DNA of 39,271 nt, taken from NCBI GenBank assembly GCA_964476515.1, contig CAYZAY010000014.1:1-39271 (forward strand), in the 5' to 3' direction. The notes under the pieces are model-generated. The model ran no database searches. It was given only the letters and a program-made list of their open reading frames with translations, and was not told the DNA's origin. Positions 7,945 through 17,038 of this stretch are shown here, piece after piece. A program made the translations under genes and the position numbers. Origin of the DNA: JASMHC01 sp964476515 (lineage in GTDB: Bacteria; Pseudomonadota; Alphaproteobacteria; Rhodobacterales; Rhodobacteraceae). The number at the start of each line of letters is the position of its first letter. The first letter of the stretch is position 1.

Positions 7945-8967
7945 CTATCTTTTCAGCGTTTCCCCAAAGTCGATCTTTGGACTTAGCTCGACTATGTTTT
8001 CGACACTCTCGGCATCGTCTTCCTGTCGTGCTGCAATGATCTGCGCAGCTTTGCGGCCAATATCCAAACGGCAGGCGTCCATCGTAGCCAAACGGCGGGG
8101 CAAGCCTTCTAGAAGTTCGACCCCGTTAAACCCTGCAAGTCCGATTTGCCCTGGCACGTCGATTCCAGCCTCAAGCAAATAGAGAAGCCCGCCAGCGCCG
8201 ATCATGTCGTTTGAGAAATAGAGAAAATCTAGGTCAGGCGTCCGCTTCAACATCGCCTCGGTCATCTCTCGACCTTTGGCAAGGGCTGAGCCACCCGAAT
8301 AGAATTCCTGATCCGCAATCTCGATCCCGGATTTAGCCAAAGCCTGTGTGAAGCCTTCAAAACGCTTTCGTGCGCGATGGTCCAAGGGCATCTTGGTTCC
8401 AAGGAACCCGATCCGGCGGTAACCGGCCTTAACAATCGCTTCAGCCATTTTGCGGCCAGCGCGGCGATGGCTGATGCCAACCATAGCGTCGATAGGATTG
8501 CCGTCGGTATCCATAATCTCAACGACCGGAATTCCAGACGACTGAAGCATGGCACGGGCGGCGTCTGAATGCTCAAGCCCTGCGATGATGACACCTGATG
8601 GCCGCCAGCTGAGCATTTCATACAAAACGCGCTCTTCTTTTTCGGGCAGATAATCTGTGACACCGACAACTGGCTGAAGCTCGGTTCCTTCCAGTTCTTC
8701 CGATATCCCCGTCATGACTTCGGGGAACACCATGTTCGACAGTGAAGGAATGATCACCCCAACAAGGTTCACCCTTTGGCTGGCCAATGCGCCGGCGATT
8801 TTGTTGGGCACGTAACCCAAATCTTTTGCAGCGGCGAGAACCTTTTTGCGGGTGGCTTCAGAAACATCCCCGCGATTTCTAAGAACCCGGCTGACGGTCA
8901 TTTCTGACACACCAGAGGCTTCAGAAACTTCGCGAAGTGTAAGGGGGCGTTGCTGAGATCTCGACAC
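7945..8967 (-). CDS. LacI-family transcriptional regulator (GntR/gluconate-type)
   Basis: A 340-residue LacI/GalR repressor. The helix-turn-helix and hinge occupy about residues 8-60 (LTLREVSEASGVSEMTVSRVLRN, then GYVPNKIAGALASQR). The periplasmic-binding-protein-like core follows, with VNLVGVIIPSLSNMVFPEV, FSNDMIGAGGLLYLLEAG and LAGFNGVELLEGLP. These core motifs match the gluconate-responsive GntR branch of the LacI family better than the lactose or ribose branches, but no sugar-acid genes are adjacent, so the effector is inferred. The only start at the right place is GTG (8965-8967). Confidence 0.85.
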   Translation of the reverse strand: MSRSQQRPLTLREVSEASGVSEMTVSRVLRNRGDVSEATRKKVLAAAKDLGYVPNKIAGALASQRVNLVGVIIPSLSNMVFPEVMTGISEELEGTELQPVVGVTDYLPEKEERVLYEMLSWRPSGVIIAGLEHSDAARAMLQSSGIPVVEIMDTDGNPIDAMVGISHRRAGRKMAEAIVKAGYRRIGFLGTKMPLDHRARKRFEGFTQALAKSGIEIADQEFYSGGSALAKGREMTEAMLKRTPDLDFLYFSNDMIGAGGLLYLLEAGIDVPGQIGLAGFNGVELLEGLPRRLATMDACRLDIGRKAAQIIAARQEDDAESVENIVELSPKIDFGETLKR

Positions 8968-9171
8968 TGATGAACCTGTTGTTTGTTTGTTGATCCCAAA
9001 CTAGCCGGAAAGGTGTGTGAAATCCAAGCGGTGATTGGTTCATGGGCGTGAGTGATCTTGAGCTTGGGCGTGATAAACACTGGCTAGGAATGTAAATCGG
9101 CGATTTTGGTTATTAAAATTACCAGTTCTAGACCGCCTGAATTCTATCCAAAATTATCGCGACCATACAAA

Positions 9172-10038
9172 TCAACGCGCAATAAAGTACTGTTGGGTGT
9201 TTCTTCTCAAAAATGGTTGGAGAATTCGACGAGCTTCCCGCTTGTAGGCTCGGGCTGGATCAGCAGTGCATTGGACTACACTGGGTGTCACACGGTGGAA
9301 GCCCGCCTCGATAGCTATCCTTTCTTGGGTCTGCGCAGTGAACGCGTTTATATGCCCTAAAGGATCAATAAGCCTGTAGTCGTTGATGTCGTGTATTCCA
9401 GTAACGTTCGGACAGTTTGGCGTCTCAAGAATAAGAATACCTCCTTCAACCAAAAATGTCCTTATTGACCGAAGTATCGCAAGCGGATCAAAGAGATGCT
9501 CTAAAACTTCGAAAAGTACTGCCGCATGAAACTGTCCAGACCCATACTCGCGCTCGACTTGTTCCAAATCCCCGAAAAAATCGACTGCCTTTGTTTTCTC
9601 GCGGGCTGCGGAAAACTCAACACCTACGCACTCAAATCCCAAGCTTGCACAAGTCGCAAGAAATTTTCCGTCCCCGCACCCAAAGTCCAGAACTCGGATG
9701 GGGCCGTCTTCTCGGAGATTTCTCGTAAGGCGCTCAAGCTGCAAAATCCGTTCAACAGAGTGCTTGCCTTTTTCAAAGTTCGCATGAAACCCGAAGTTTC
9801 CGGAGTTTCGCGCATGCTGTTCGATCGCCTCGCGTGATATCCAATTATTGTAGTATATTCCTAGCCATTCTTCAGTCAGAACATTTTGGTGGAATTTTTG
9901 GCTGCATTTCTTGCACTGCACAAATGACCACTCAGCTTGTTCCAGATAGGGCAATGGATGGGTCATTTGCCAGAAAACCGCGTAACGGCTCGTCGCTAAA
10001 GCGTCCTGCTGACAGTTGCTCAAGCTCACTTGACCCAC
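9172..10038 (-). CDS. class I SAM-dependent methyltransferase, probably acquired
   Basis: A 288-residue protein with a Methyltransf_23-type core. Motif I is VLDFGCGDGKF (about 116-126), the acidic end of strand 2 is VGVEFS, motif IV is AAVLFEVLEHLFDPL, and motif VI is ILILETPNC followed by HINAFT. A CxxC pair (QCKKCSQKF, Cys42 and Cys45) near the N-terminus may be half of a zinc ribbon. The start is GTG (10036-10038) without a clear Shine-Dalgarno, and the frame stays open for 12 more codons upstream, so the N-terminus may be incomplete. The gene is visibly more AT-rich than its neighbours and borders a tRNA gene, which suggests transfer. Substrate unknown; relatives act on polysaccharides and small metabolites. 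Confidence 0.75.
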   Translation of the reverse strand: MGQVSLSNCQQDALATSRYAVFWQMTHPLPYLEQAEWSFVQCKKCSQKFHQNVLTEEWLGIYYNNWISREAIEQHARNSGNFGFHANFEKGKHSVERILQLERLTRNLREDGPIRVLDFGCGDGKFLATCASLGFECVGVEFSAAREKTKAVDFFGDLEQVEREYGSGQFHAAVLFEVLEHLFDPLAILRSIRTFLVEGGILILETPNCPNVTGIHDINDYRLIDPLGHINAFTAQTQERIAIEAGFHRVTPSVVQCTADPARAYKREARRILQPFLRRNTQQYFIAR

Positions 10039-10181
10039 ATGTGATGCAGTTCCGTCGTGTGTATAGTTCGGCGTACTTAATCACTGAAAGTTGCTAATCC
10101 TTCTAATAAATACGCCAAGAAAAAGCGCGCCTCGAAAGTACTGGACATAGATGAGTTTAGAAAGTTCTTTTATTTGAGCGC

Positions 10182-10210
10182 TTGACGAACACTTCTGCTC
10201 TTTGCATTGA
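10182..10210 (+). promoter_or_regulatory. possible promoter of tRNA-Arg
   Basis: TTGACG at 10182-10187 is followed after 17 nt by CATTGA at 10205-10210, about 28 nt before the mature tRNA. The -35 element is good and the -10 poor, so this is tentative. Confidence 0.3.
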
Positions 10211-10238
10211 CGTTCGACTACCCCATAAATCAGGAACC

Positions 10239-10315
10239 GGCCCCGTGGCTCAACTGGATAGAGCAGCCCCCTCCTAAGGGGCAGGTTGCAGGTTCGAATC
10301 CTGCCGGGGTCGCCA
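10239..10315 (+). tRNA. tRNA-Arg (anticodon CCT)
   Basis: A complete cloverleaf can be folded by eye. The acceptor stem GGCCCCG pairs with CGGGGTC, the anticodon stem is GCCCC/GGGGC around the loop CTCCTAA (anticodon CCT at 10273-10275), and the T arm is GCAGG-TTCGAAT-CCTGC. The CCA end is encoded. It reads the arginine codon AGG. tRNA genes are common integration points, and the genes on both sides (an AT-rich methyltransferase and a truncated phosphotransferase) look like accessory material. Confidence 0.97.
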
Positions 10316-10354
10316 TTTAATAGTTGCTATGCAAAGTGTTGCGATGGGAATGGC

Positions 10355-10888
10355 CTAAAACTCTTCAAGGAACCCATCGTACATTCTCTCGGCGGCTTTG
10401 ATCCGCCATTTAGGTGCATCGGGTTGTTCGACTTTGATCAAGCATTCGAAGCCGATGAAAAATGGAACCGCGACGTCTAGCTCTGTTTGGGTTAGCTCGA
10501 AGCTATCGGAATAAGCATTCAGAAGGGTCTTGCTGACACCGAAGCTTTGAGAGTCACCCCCAAGCACATTTCGTCTGGCAAGATGCACGAGTGAACGCGC
10601 CATATCTTTGTAGATTGGCAAGCTGGCCGAACCGCCGATATCAATTCCGGTAAGAACTTGCCCATCCCAGATCAGGTTGTTTGGGTGATAATCCCCGTGC
10701 GTTATCGCGACCCGCCAAGGATTATCTTCAAGCCTTTTAGCTAGCCTCTGCATGATTTCCAGAATCCCAAGCTCCCTTTCCCGGAGGTTAGGGTGAGGCT
10801 GTCTGGACGACGATTTTTCGGCCTGTTTCAGCCAAAAGGCCGTGTTTGCAGGACGAGTTGTAAGACTGGGCGCCGAATATGCCCGCAA
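10355..10888 (-). pseudogene. aminoglycoside-phosphotransferase-like protein, N-terminally truncated
   Basis: The C-terminal lobe of an APH/choline-kinase-type phosphotransferase is clear: catalytic loop THGDYHPNNL (64-72 from the first possible start) and the metal-binding aspartate in GIDIGGSA, followed by the helical YKDMARSLVHLA segment. An intact member is about 280 residues with the catalytic loop near 180; here it is near 65 and the ATP-binding N-lobe is missing. The frame stays open upstream to the xseB start at 11050 but contains no usable start codon; TTG at 10886-10888 is the first. In related genomes another gene precedes xseB, so truncation by rearrangement is likely. It could still be a small kinase-like protein, but loss of function is more probable. 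Confidence 0.6.
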
Positions 10889-11049
10889 CCATGCGGCTAG
10901 GTCAGGCAGATGTTGGTGGCCTTTTTCGGGCTGGATATCGACTGGTCTGTCATGGCTGGAAGATGCTGTTTTCCGGCAACGAACGTCAACCGAATTGCGT
11001 CGGCTATCGGGGGCGATTATGGTGCAGACGGTTTTAGGAGACTCGCAAA

Positions 11050-11292
11050 ATGACCGATACCCCAGTGAACGAAATGAGCTTTGAAGATGCGATGCGCGAA
11101 CTTGAGAAAGTCGTATCCGATCTTGAGCGCGGGGATGTGGCGTTGGAAGAATCCATTGGCCTGTATCAACGGGGTGCAGAGCTTAAAAAACACTGCGAGG
11201 AAAAGCTGAAATCGGCGGAAGAAAAGGTTGCTCAGATCACCTTGGGTGAAGACGGTGCGCCAAATGGTTTGAAGCCGGTCGAAGGTCTCTAA
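11050..11292 (+). CDS. xseB: exodeoxyribonuclease VII small subunit
   Basis: An 80-residue protein with the XseB pattern: MSFEDAMRELEKVVSDLERGDVALEESIGLYQRG, then HCEEKLKSAEEKV. It forms a helical hairpin that assembles several-to-one with XseA into exonuclease VII, which degrades single-stranded DNA in both directions. AGGAG stands 9-13 nt before the ATG. It is the first gene of xseB-ispA-dxs, a common alphaproteobacterial arrangement, and ends 3 nt before the ispA start. Confidence 0.95.
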   Translation: MTDTPVNEMSFEDAMRELEKVVSDLERGDVALEESIGLYQRGAELKKHCEEKLKSAEEKVAQITLGEDGAPNGLKPVEGL

Positions 11293-11295
11293 CAC

Positions 11296-12165
11296 GTGTT
11301 CAAAGACAAGCTGAAAGAAACGTCTGCGCTGGTTCAGGCCCATCTCGACGATGTATTGGGGTCTCTTCCAAGCGGCGATTTGCGTGACGCTATGGCTTAC
11401 GCCACCAATGGCGGTAAACGCCTGCGGGCCTTTTTGGTTTTAGAGTCCGCTAGACTGCACGAAATAGACCCTAACAAGGCGATTTGGCCTGCTTGTGCAA
11501 TCGAATGCCTGCACGCCTATTCTCTGGTGCACGACGATCTTCCTTGCATGGATGACGATGATCTGCGGCGGGGGCAGCCAACCGTTCACAAGAAGTGGGA
11601 TGACGCGACGGCCGTTCTTGCGGGCGATGCCCTGCAGAGTTTGGCGTTTGAGCTGACAATGCACCCCGATGTTTCCAGTGATGCGCGTATCAGGGCCGAA
11701 TTGGCGGCTTCCCTTGCCAAAGTATCAGGCGCGGCGGGGATGGTTTACGGGCAGGCGTTGGATATTGCAGCCGAAATGGCAGAACGCCCGCTTGGCATAG
11801 AAGATATAACCGTTTTGCAGGCGGGCAAGACCGGCGCGCTCATCAAATGGTCGGCTTGTGCAGGTGCGCGGATGGCAAATGCCGACCTGCAGCCACTGGA
11901 AACGTATTCTCAGGCGCTTGGCCTTGCGTTTCAGATAGCAGACGATATCCTTGATGTTGAAGGTGACGAAGCAACAGCGGGCAAGCGTCTTAACAAAGAC
12001 GAAACAGCCGGTAAGGCGACGTTCGTTTCCCTGCTAGGTCTTGATGGCGCAAAGCTTCGGGCCGCTGAATTGGTTGCAGAAGCCGAAGAAGCCCTTGCGC
12101 CATACGGTCACAAGGCAGATATCTTGAAGGAAGCAGCGCGTTTCGTTATTTCGCGCAACAGCTAA
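11296..12165 (+). CDS. ispA: polyprenyl (farnesyl) diphosphate synthase
   Basis: A 289-residue trans-prenyltransferase. The first aspartate-rich motif is DDLPCMDDDDLRRG (from Asp80) and the second is AFQIADDILDVEGD (Asp216, Asp217, Asp220); NGGKRLRAFL is the conserved IPP-binding segment. It condenses DMAPP and IPP to geranyl and farnesyl diphosphate in the cytoplasm, feeding ubiquinone, undecaprenyl phosphate and carotenoids. The start is GTG at 11296, 3 nt after the xseB stop. The gene for the rate-setting enzyme of IPP supply, dxs, follows after 20 nt. Confidence 0.95.
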   Translation: MFKDKLKETSALVQAHLDDVLGSLPSGDLRDAMAYATNGGKRLRAFLVLESARLHEIDPNKAIWPACAIECLHAYSLVHDDLPCMDDDDLRRGQPTVHKKWDDATAVLAGDALQSLAFELTMHPDVSSDARIRAELAASLAKVSGAAGMVYGQALDIAAEMAERPLGIEDITVLQAGKTGALIKWSACAGARMANADLQPLETYSQALGLAFQIADDILDVEGDEATAGKRLNKDETAGKATFVSLLGLDGAKLRAAELVAEAEEALAPYGHKADILKEAARFVISRNS

Positions 12166-12185
12166 AAAGCCCAAAGGGGGCACTA

Positions 12186-14114
12186 ATGTCCGAACGTCCG
12201 ACAACTCCGCTTTTGGATCAGGTGCAATCGCCTGATGACCTGAAGCGTATGTCTGATAGCCAGTTGACCCAACTGGCGCATGAGTTGCGACAAGAGACTG
12301 TTAGTGCTGTGTCGGAAACTGGCGGCCACTTGGGCGCAGGTCTTGGCGTTGTCGAACTGACGGTTGCATTGCACGCCGTGTTCAATGCCCCGAAAGACAA
12401 GATCATCTGGGATGTTTCGCATCAGTGCTATCCGCACAAGATCATCACCGGTCGTCGTGATCGTATCCGCACCCTGCGCCAGCAAGACGGGCTGAGTGGT
12501 TTTACGAAGCGCTCTGAAAGCGTTTTTGATCCGTTTGGGGCTGCGCACAGCTCGACCTCGATCAGTGCTGCGCTGGGGTTTGCTGTGGCCGAAGGGCTTG
12601 GCGGTCAGTGTCATGGTGGTCTTGGCGATGCCGTTGCCGTTATCGGCGATGGCTCAATGAGCGCCGGTATGGCGTTCGAGGCTATGAACAACGCAGGCCA
12701 TCTGGGTCGTCGCATGTTCGTCGTGCTAAATGACAACGAGATGAGCATTGCACCCCCGGTTGGTGCGCTGTCATCGTACCTGTCCCGTCTTTACGCCGAA
12801 GAGCCGTTTCAAGAGCTGAAAGCCGCTGCCAAAGGTGCGGTAAGCCTGTTACCGGGACCTTTCCGCGAAGGGGCAAAACGCGCCAAGGATATGCTTAAAG
12901 GCATGGCCGTAGGTGGCACCATGTTTGAAGAACTGGGCTTTTCCTATGTCGGTCCGATTGATGGCCACGATATGGATCAGTTGATGCCAGTGCTGCGGAC
13001 CTTGCACGAACGCGCGACAGGACCCGTGCTGCTCCACGTTCTGACCAAAAAGGGCAAAGGGTATGCCCCCGCTGAAAACGCAGTCGACAAGGGTCATGCC
13101 ACCGCCAAATTCGAAGTTGTATCTGGCAAGCAGAAAAAAACTCCGTCCAATGCCCCGTCCTACACCAAGGTTTTTGGCGAAAGCCTGTTAAGCGAAGCGC
13201 AAAAAGACAACAAGATTTGTGCTGTGACTGCAGCGATGCCGGACGGCACTGGACTGAACCTTTTTGCCGAACGCTACCCGTCGCGTTGCTTTGACGTTGG
13301 GATTGCGGAACAGCATGGTGTGACGTTTGCAGCCGGATTGGCGGCTGGGGGCTTGAAACCGTTCTGCGCGATGTATTCGACCTTTTTGCAGCGCGGCTAT
13401 GATCAGATCGTTCATGATGTGGCGATCCAGCGGCTACCTGTGCGCTTTGCGATTGACCGTGCCGGATTGGTTGGGGCCGATGGCGCGACTCATGCCGGAA
13501 GCTTTGATATAGCATTCATGACGAACCTGCCCGACATGGTGGTGATGGCAGCCGCGGACGAAGCCGAGCTTGTCCATATGGTGGCCACCGCCGCTGCGTA
13601 TGACGATGGCCCAATCGCGTTCCGCTACCCGCGTGGCGAAGGCGTTGGCGTCGAACTGCCTGAACAGGGTATGCCATTGGAAATCGGCAAGGGCCGCATC
13701 ATTCAAGACGGCAAGCGCGTCGCGCTATTGTCGTTTGGAACGCGTCTTGAGGAAGTTCGTAAAGCAGCCGAGGCGCTTTCTGCACGCGGAATAACGCCAA
13801 CAATTGCAGATGCCAGGTTTGCCAAGCCGTTGGACGAAGCCATGATCCTTGATCTTGTCGCAAACCACGAAGGCTTGATCTCCATCGAAGAAGGCGCTGT
13901 TGGCGGGTTTGGTAGCCACGTCGCCCAGCTTCTTTCTGACAACGCGGTCTTTGACAACGGTTTCAAGTTCCGCTCGATGGTTTTGCCAGACACCTTTATT
14001 GGTCAGGCAAGCCCTGAGGCGATGTACAATGTCGCAAAACTGAACGCGAAAGATATCGAAGCCAAAGTTCTGGAACTTTTGGGCGTTGCGCAAATCCAGA
14101 CGAGCGCGGGTTAA
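12186..14114 (+). CDS. dxs: 1-deoxy-D-xylulose-5-phosphate synthase
   Basis: A 642-residue thiamine-diphosphate enzyme of the usual family length. The N-terminal TPP domain has ETGGHLGAGLGVVELTVALH, IWDVSHQCYPHKIITGR and the GDG motif GDGSMSAGMAFEAMNNAG. The central pyrimidine-binding domain has FDVGIAEQHGVTFAAGLA and the C-terminal transketolase domain begins near 500. It joins pyruvate and glyceraldehyde-3-phosphate to make DXP, the entry point of the MEP isoprenoid pathway and of TPP and pyridoxal synthesis. Pairing with ispA is functionally coherent. Its TAA interlocks with the stop of the convergent SDR gene. Confidence 0.97.
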   Translation: MSERPTTPLLDQVQSPDDLKRMSDSQLTQLAHELRQETVSAVSETGGHLGAGLGVVELTVALHAVFNAPKDKIIWDVSHQCYPHKIITGRRDRIRTLRQQDGLSGFTKRSESVFDPFGAAHSSTSISAALGFAVAEGLGGQCHGGLGDAVAVIGDGSMSAGMAFEAMNNAGHLGRRMFVVLNDNEMSIAPPVGALSSYLSRLYAEEPFQELKAAAKGAVSLLPGPFREGAKRAKDMLKGMAVGGTMFEELGFSYVGPIDGHDMDQLMPVLRTLHERATGPVLLHVLTKKGKGYAPAENAVDKGHATAKFEVVSGKQKKTPSNAPSYTKVFGESLLSEAQKDNKICAVTAAMPDGTGLNLFAERYPSRCFDVGIAEQHGVTFAAGLAAGGLKPFCAMYSTFLQRGYDQIVHDVAIQRLPVRFAIDRAGLVGADGATHAGSFDIAFMTNLPDMVVMAAADEAELVHMVATAAAYDDGPIAFRYPRGEGVGVELPEQGMPLEIGKGRIIQDGKRVALLSFGTRLEEVRKAAEALSARGITPTIADARFAKPLDEAMILDLVANHEGLISIEEGAVGGFGSHVAQLLSDNAVFDNGFKFRSMVLPDTFIGQASPEAMYNVAKLNAKDIEAKVLELLGVAQIQTSAG

Positions 14115-14962
14115 CCGTTCTCAGCCGCTAAGATAGCATCGAGCGCATCCTTGTAACCCGAATATTTCAACGTCACGCCCAGTTCTGTTTTCATCCGGTC
14201 GTTTCGCACGCGCTTGCACTCAGAATAAAAGCTGCGCGCCATTGGGGTCATTTCAGCCGTCTCAAAGTCCACTGTCGGCGGCGGTGCCATGTTCAAAAGC
14301 TCGGCTGCGTAGGTCAGAATGTCTTCAGGCGATGCGGGTTCATCGTCGGACAAGTTGTAAATCCGGCCTGCGTTGGGTGCGTTTGTGGACGCGTACAAAG
14401 ATTGGGCAATATCTTCGATATGGATACGCCCAAAGACCTGACCCTGCTTTTTGACCAGCCTTGCAGTACCCTTTCGAAGCTTCTCAAACGGACCACGACC
14501 CGCCCCGTAGATTCCAGCCAGCCGGAAGATGTGAACAGGCAGGCCCGTGGCCAACCATTCGTTTTCTGCCGCAACACGATACTGGCCACGCTTGGTCAAA
14601 GGCTTCACGGGGGTATCTTCGTCCACCCAAGCTCCACCATGATCGCCATATACACCGGTGGTCGAAAGATAGCCGATCCACTGTAGTTTCGTGGAACAAG
14701 GTAATGCGTCTTTGTATTCGTGCAAAAACTGGTCGCCGTCTTTCGTCGGTGATGCGGAAACCAAAATGTGCGTGGCTTGGGAAATAGCAGAGCGCAGGTC
14801 AGAGCCGGGCCAAATTACAGCCTCAGCACCCAATTTAGCGATGTCATTCGCTTTTTCGTCTGAACGGGTTGTGCCGGTCACCCGCCACCCTTTGGATTGA
14901 ACGAATTTCCCAAATTCACGCGCGGTGAACCCATGGCCGATAGATAGCAACGAATTTGTCAT
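14111..14962 (-). CDS. SDR-family NAD(P)-dependent oxidoreductase/epimerase-like protein
   Basis: I start at the ATG at 14960-14962 (MTNSLLSIGHGFTAREF), giving 283 residues; the longer frame to 15160 adds sequence with no family pattern that would overlap the amn gene. An N-terminal Rossmann segment SIGHGFTAREF is followed by WIGYLSTTGVYGDHGGAWVDED and IFRLAGIYGAGRGPF, as in atypical extended SDRs of the YeeZ type. The classical Tyr-x-x-x-Lys is not obvious near the TGVYGD block. Substrate unknown. It is divergent from amn with about 110 bp between the starts. Confidence 0.8.
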   Translation of the reverse strand: MTNSLLSIGHGFTAREFGKFVQSKGWRVTGTTRSDEKANDIAKLGAEAVIWPGSDLRSAISQATHILVSASPTKDGDQFLHEYKDALPCSTKLQWIGYLSTTGVYGDHGGAWVDEDTPVKPLTKRGQYRVAAENEWLATGLPVHIFRLAGIYGAGRGPFEKLRKGTARLVKKQGQVFGRIHIEDIAQSLYASTNAPNAGRIYNLSDDEPASPEDILTYAAELLNMAPPPTVDFETAEMTPMARSFYSECKRVRNDRMKTELGVTLKYSGYKDALDAILAAENG

Positions 14963-15072
14963 GACTAAGAATTGAGCGCATTCCACCCAGAGCACAAGAG
15001 GATAACCTAGCGCGAGGGCTTGCGCCCCCATCTTTTTCAGGCACACTTGCGGCCAGAACAGGAGCCAACTTG

Positions 15073-16557
15073 ATGGTCGAGCAGTCAAAAAACCTTCCAA
15101 CAGAAACTCCGGAAGCCGGACCACCGCAAACATTTTCGGATGCGAAGGCTGCTGTTGCAAGGATCGACGACCTTTACCGGCAGGCCACAGGGTTTCTTCA
15201 GCAGAAGTTCCAAATGGCGATTACCCAAGGCAATTCGACATGCCGTTACCGCGCCTTTTATCCGGAAATTCGGGTCACGTCGCAAAGCTTCGACGTTGCT
15301 GATAGCCGGCTTAGCTTTGGTCACGTGTCTGAACCGGGTGAATATTCGACGACAGTGACGCGGCCAGATTTGTTTGAAAACTATCTCGAACAGCAAATCA
15401 CGCTATTGATGGAAAACCATGGCGTCGACATTTCTGTCGGTCCGTCGACTACGCCTATTCCATTGCATTTCGCCGTTGCTGGCGACCAAGGGGGCATTGT
15501 GCCTCAGGATGGTGCAGCGAAGTTCAATCTGCGCGACGTTTTTGACGTTCCGGATCTGAACACAACAAATGATGACATCGTAAACGGCGTGTCGGTCAAA
15601 AATCAGGATGGGTCTGGTGCACTAGCTCCGTTTACGGCGCAGCGTGTGGATTATTCACTAGCCCGACTGGCGCATTACACAGCTACCCAGCCCGAGCATT
15701 TCCAGAATCACGTTCTGTTCACAAACTACCAGTTTTATGTCGAAGAGTTCGAAACCTTCGGGCGCGAAATGTTGGCGGACAAACCGAGCGGCTATACGTC
15801 GTTCGTAGGGCCGGGCAATCGCGAGATTGAAGAGCCGGATGGGGATTTGCAGGCTCCGGCCAAGCTGCCCCAGATGCCGACATACCACCTTAAACGTCCG
15901 GATGGGTCTGGCATCACGCTGGTCAACATCGGCGTTGGCCCGTCGAATGCAAAAACAGCGACGGATCACATTGCAGTTCTTCGCCCTCATGCTTGGTTGA
16001 TGGTCGGCCATTGCGCCGGTCTTCGCAACACGCAGGCGCTAGGAGACTTCGTTTTGGCGCACTCGTACCTGCGTGAAGACAAGGTACTTGATGACGATCT
16101 TCCGATCTGGGTTCCAATCCCGCCGTTGGCCGAAATTCAGATCGCGCTAGAGCAAGCTGTTGCGCAGGTTACGAAGCTGTCAGGGTACGAATTGAAACGC
16201 ATCATGCGAACCGGAACCGTTGCGTCAGTGGACAATCGAAACTGGGAACTGCGCGATCAAACCGGACCGGTTCAAAGGCTATCGCAATCCCGTGCCGTAG
16301 CGCTGGATATGGAAAGCGCAACAATTGCCGCGAATGGCTTTCGGTTCAGGGTTCCGTACGGCACCTTGCTATGCGTTTCGGACAAGCCGCTGCATGGCGA
16401 ACTGAAGTTGCCGGGCATGGCCAGTGATTTTTACAAAACGCAGGTTGCGCGCCATTTGATGATTGGGATACGCGCAATGGAGATGCTTCGTGAAATGCCG
16501 CTAGAAAGAATTCATAGCCGGAAATTGCGGAGTTTTGAGGAAACAGCCTTCCTATAA
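15073..16557 (+). CDS. amn: AMP nucleosidase
   Basis: A 494-residue enzyme from the ATG at 15073, which has AGGAG about 9 nt upstream; the in-frame TTG at 15070 is less likely. An N-terminal AMN domain is followed by a nucleoside-phosphorylase-like catalytic domain, visible in ITLVNIGVGPSNAKTATDHIAVLRPHAWLMVGHCAGL and ALDMESATIAANGFRFRVPYGTLLCVSDKPLHGE. It hydrolyses AMP to adenine and ribose 5-phosphate and helps control adenylate pools. It is monocistronic by spacing; 126 bp separate it from the HU gene. Confidence 0.95.
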   Translation: MVEQSKNLPTETPEAGPPQTFSDAKAAVARIDDLYRQATGFLQQKFQMAITQGNSTCRYRAFYPEIRVTSQSFDVADSRLSFGHVSEPGEYSTTVTRPDLFENYLEQQITLLMENHGVDISVGPSTTPIPLHFAVAGDQGGIVPQDGAAKFNLRDVFDVPDLNTTNDDIVNGVSVKNQDGSGALAPFTAQRVDYSLARLAHYTATQPEHFQNHVLFTNYQFYVEEFETFGREMLADKPSGYTSFVGPGNREIEEPDGDLQAPAKLPQMPTYHLKRPDGSGITLVNIGVGPSNAKTATDHIAVLRPHAWLMVGHCAGLRNTQALGDFVLAHSYLREDKVLDDDLPIWVPIPPLAEIQIALEQAVAQVTKLSGYELKRIMRTGTVASVDNRNWELRDQTGPVQRLSQSRAVALDMESATIAANGFRFRVPYGTLLCVSDKPLHGELKLPGMASDFYKTQVARHLMIGIRAMEMLREMPLERIHSRKLRSFEETAFL

Positions 16558-16683
16558 GGCGATTTTTCGCCCCCAAAGTGGACTTTTTCCCTTATTTTTA
16601 AGCACAAATTGTTGTGTTTGATGGCTATATACAGTTAACTACGCGAGATGAGGCCCAACAGGGGCAGTCGAAGGAGTATAAAA

Positions 16684-16971
16684 ATGGCAAAACCTATGAC
16701 CAAAACCCAACTCGTTGCCGCACTGGCCGAGGAAATGGATTCTGACAAGAAATCTGCAGGCGCAGCGCTTGATGCGGTAGTCGCGATCATCACCCGTGAA
16801 GTTTCGGGCGGTGGTGCTGTGACCCTTCCAGGCGTTGGCAAAATCTACTGCCGCGAACGTCCTGAGCGTATGGTTCGCAACCCAGCTACTGGTGAGCAGA
16901 TCAAGAAAGACGCGGACAAGGTTGTTAAGATGACCATCGCGAAGGCACTGAAGGACAGCGTTAACGGCTGA
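16684..16971 (+). CDS. hup: HU-family DNA-binding protein
   Basis: A 95-residue nucleoid protein starting at the ATG at 16684 with GGAG 8-11 nt upstream. The HU/IHF fold is clear: TKTQLVAALAEEM, the turn GGGAVTLPGVGKIYC, then the DNA-gripping arm ERPERMVRNPATGEQI and KKDADKVVKMTIAKALKDSV. The RNPATGE arm tip is the minor-groove intercalation loop. It compacts and bends DNA with little sequence preference. A strong rho-independent terminator follows, so it is probably a single-gene transcript. The 126 bp upstream contain TATACA-like sequence and a small inverted repeat CACAA-ATTG-TTGTG (16603-16616). Confidence 0.93.
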   Translation: MAKPMTKTQLVAALAEEMDSDKKSAGAALDAVVAIITREVSGGGAVTLPGVGKIYCRERPERMVRNPATGEQIKKDADKVVKMTIAKALKDSVNG

Positions 16972-16995
16972 TCTTGAAGTCCAGAAGGAATTAGG

Positions 16996-17026
16996 AAAGG
17001 GTCGCTTCGAGCGGCCCTTTTTCTTT
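16996..17026 (+). terminator. rho-independent terminator of the HU gene
   Basis: A 10-bp stem AAAGGGTCGC/GCGGCCCTTT with one G-T pair and the loop TTCGA is followed by TTCTTT. It lies 25 nt after the HU stop and just before the ribosome binding site of the next gene, so that gene probably needs its own promoter or read-through. Confidence 0.88.
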
Positions 17027-17038
17027 ACAGGAGACACC

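Noticed and set aside
12895..13515. Minus-strand ORF of 206 codons inside dxs
   Set aside because: Antisense shadow of a well-conserved gene, with unusual composition (many Ser, Arg, Gln, His).
14963..15160. 66-codon N-terminal extension of the SDR protein
   Set aside because: The added residues show no family pattern and would overlap the amn gene; the ATG at 14960-14962 leads straight into the Rossmann motif.
16558..16575. GGCGA-TTTT-TCGCC hairpin after amn as a terminator
   Set aside because: The stem is only 5 bp and no T-run follows it.
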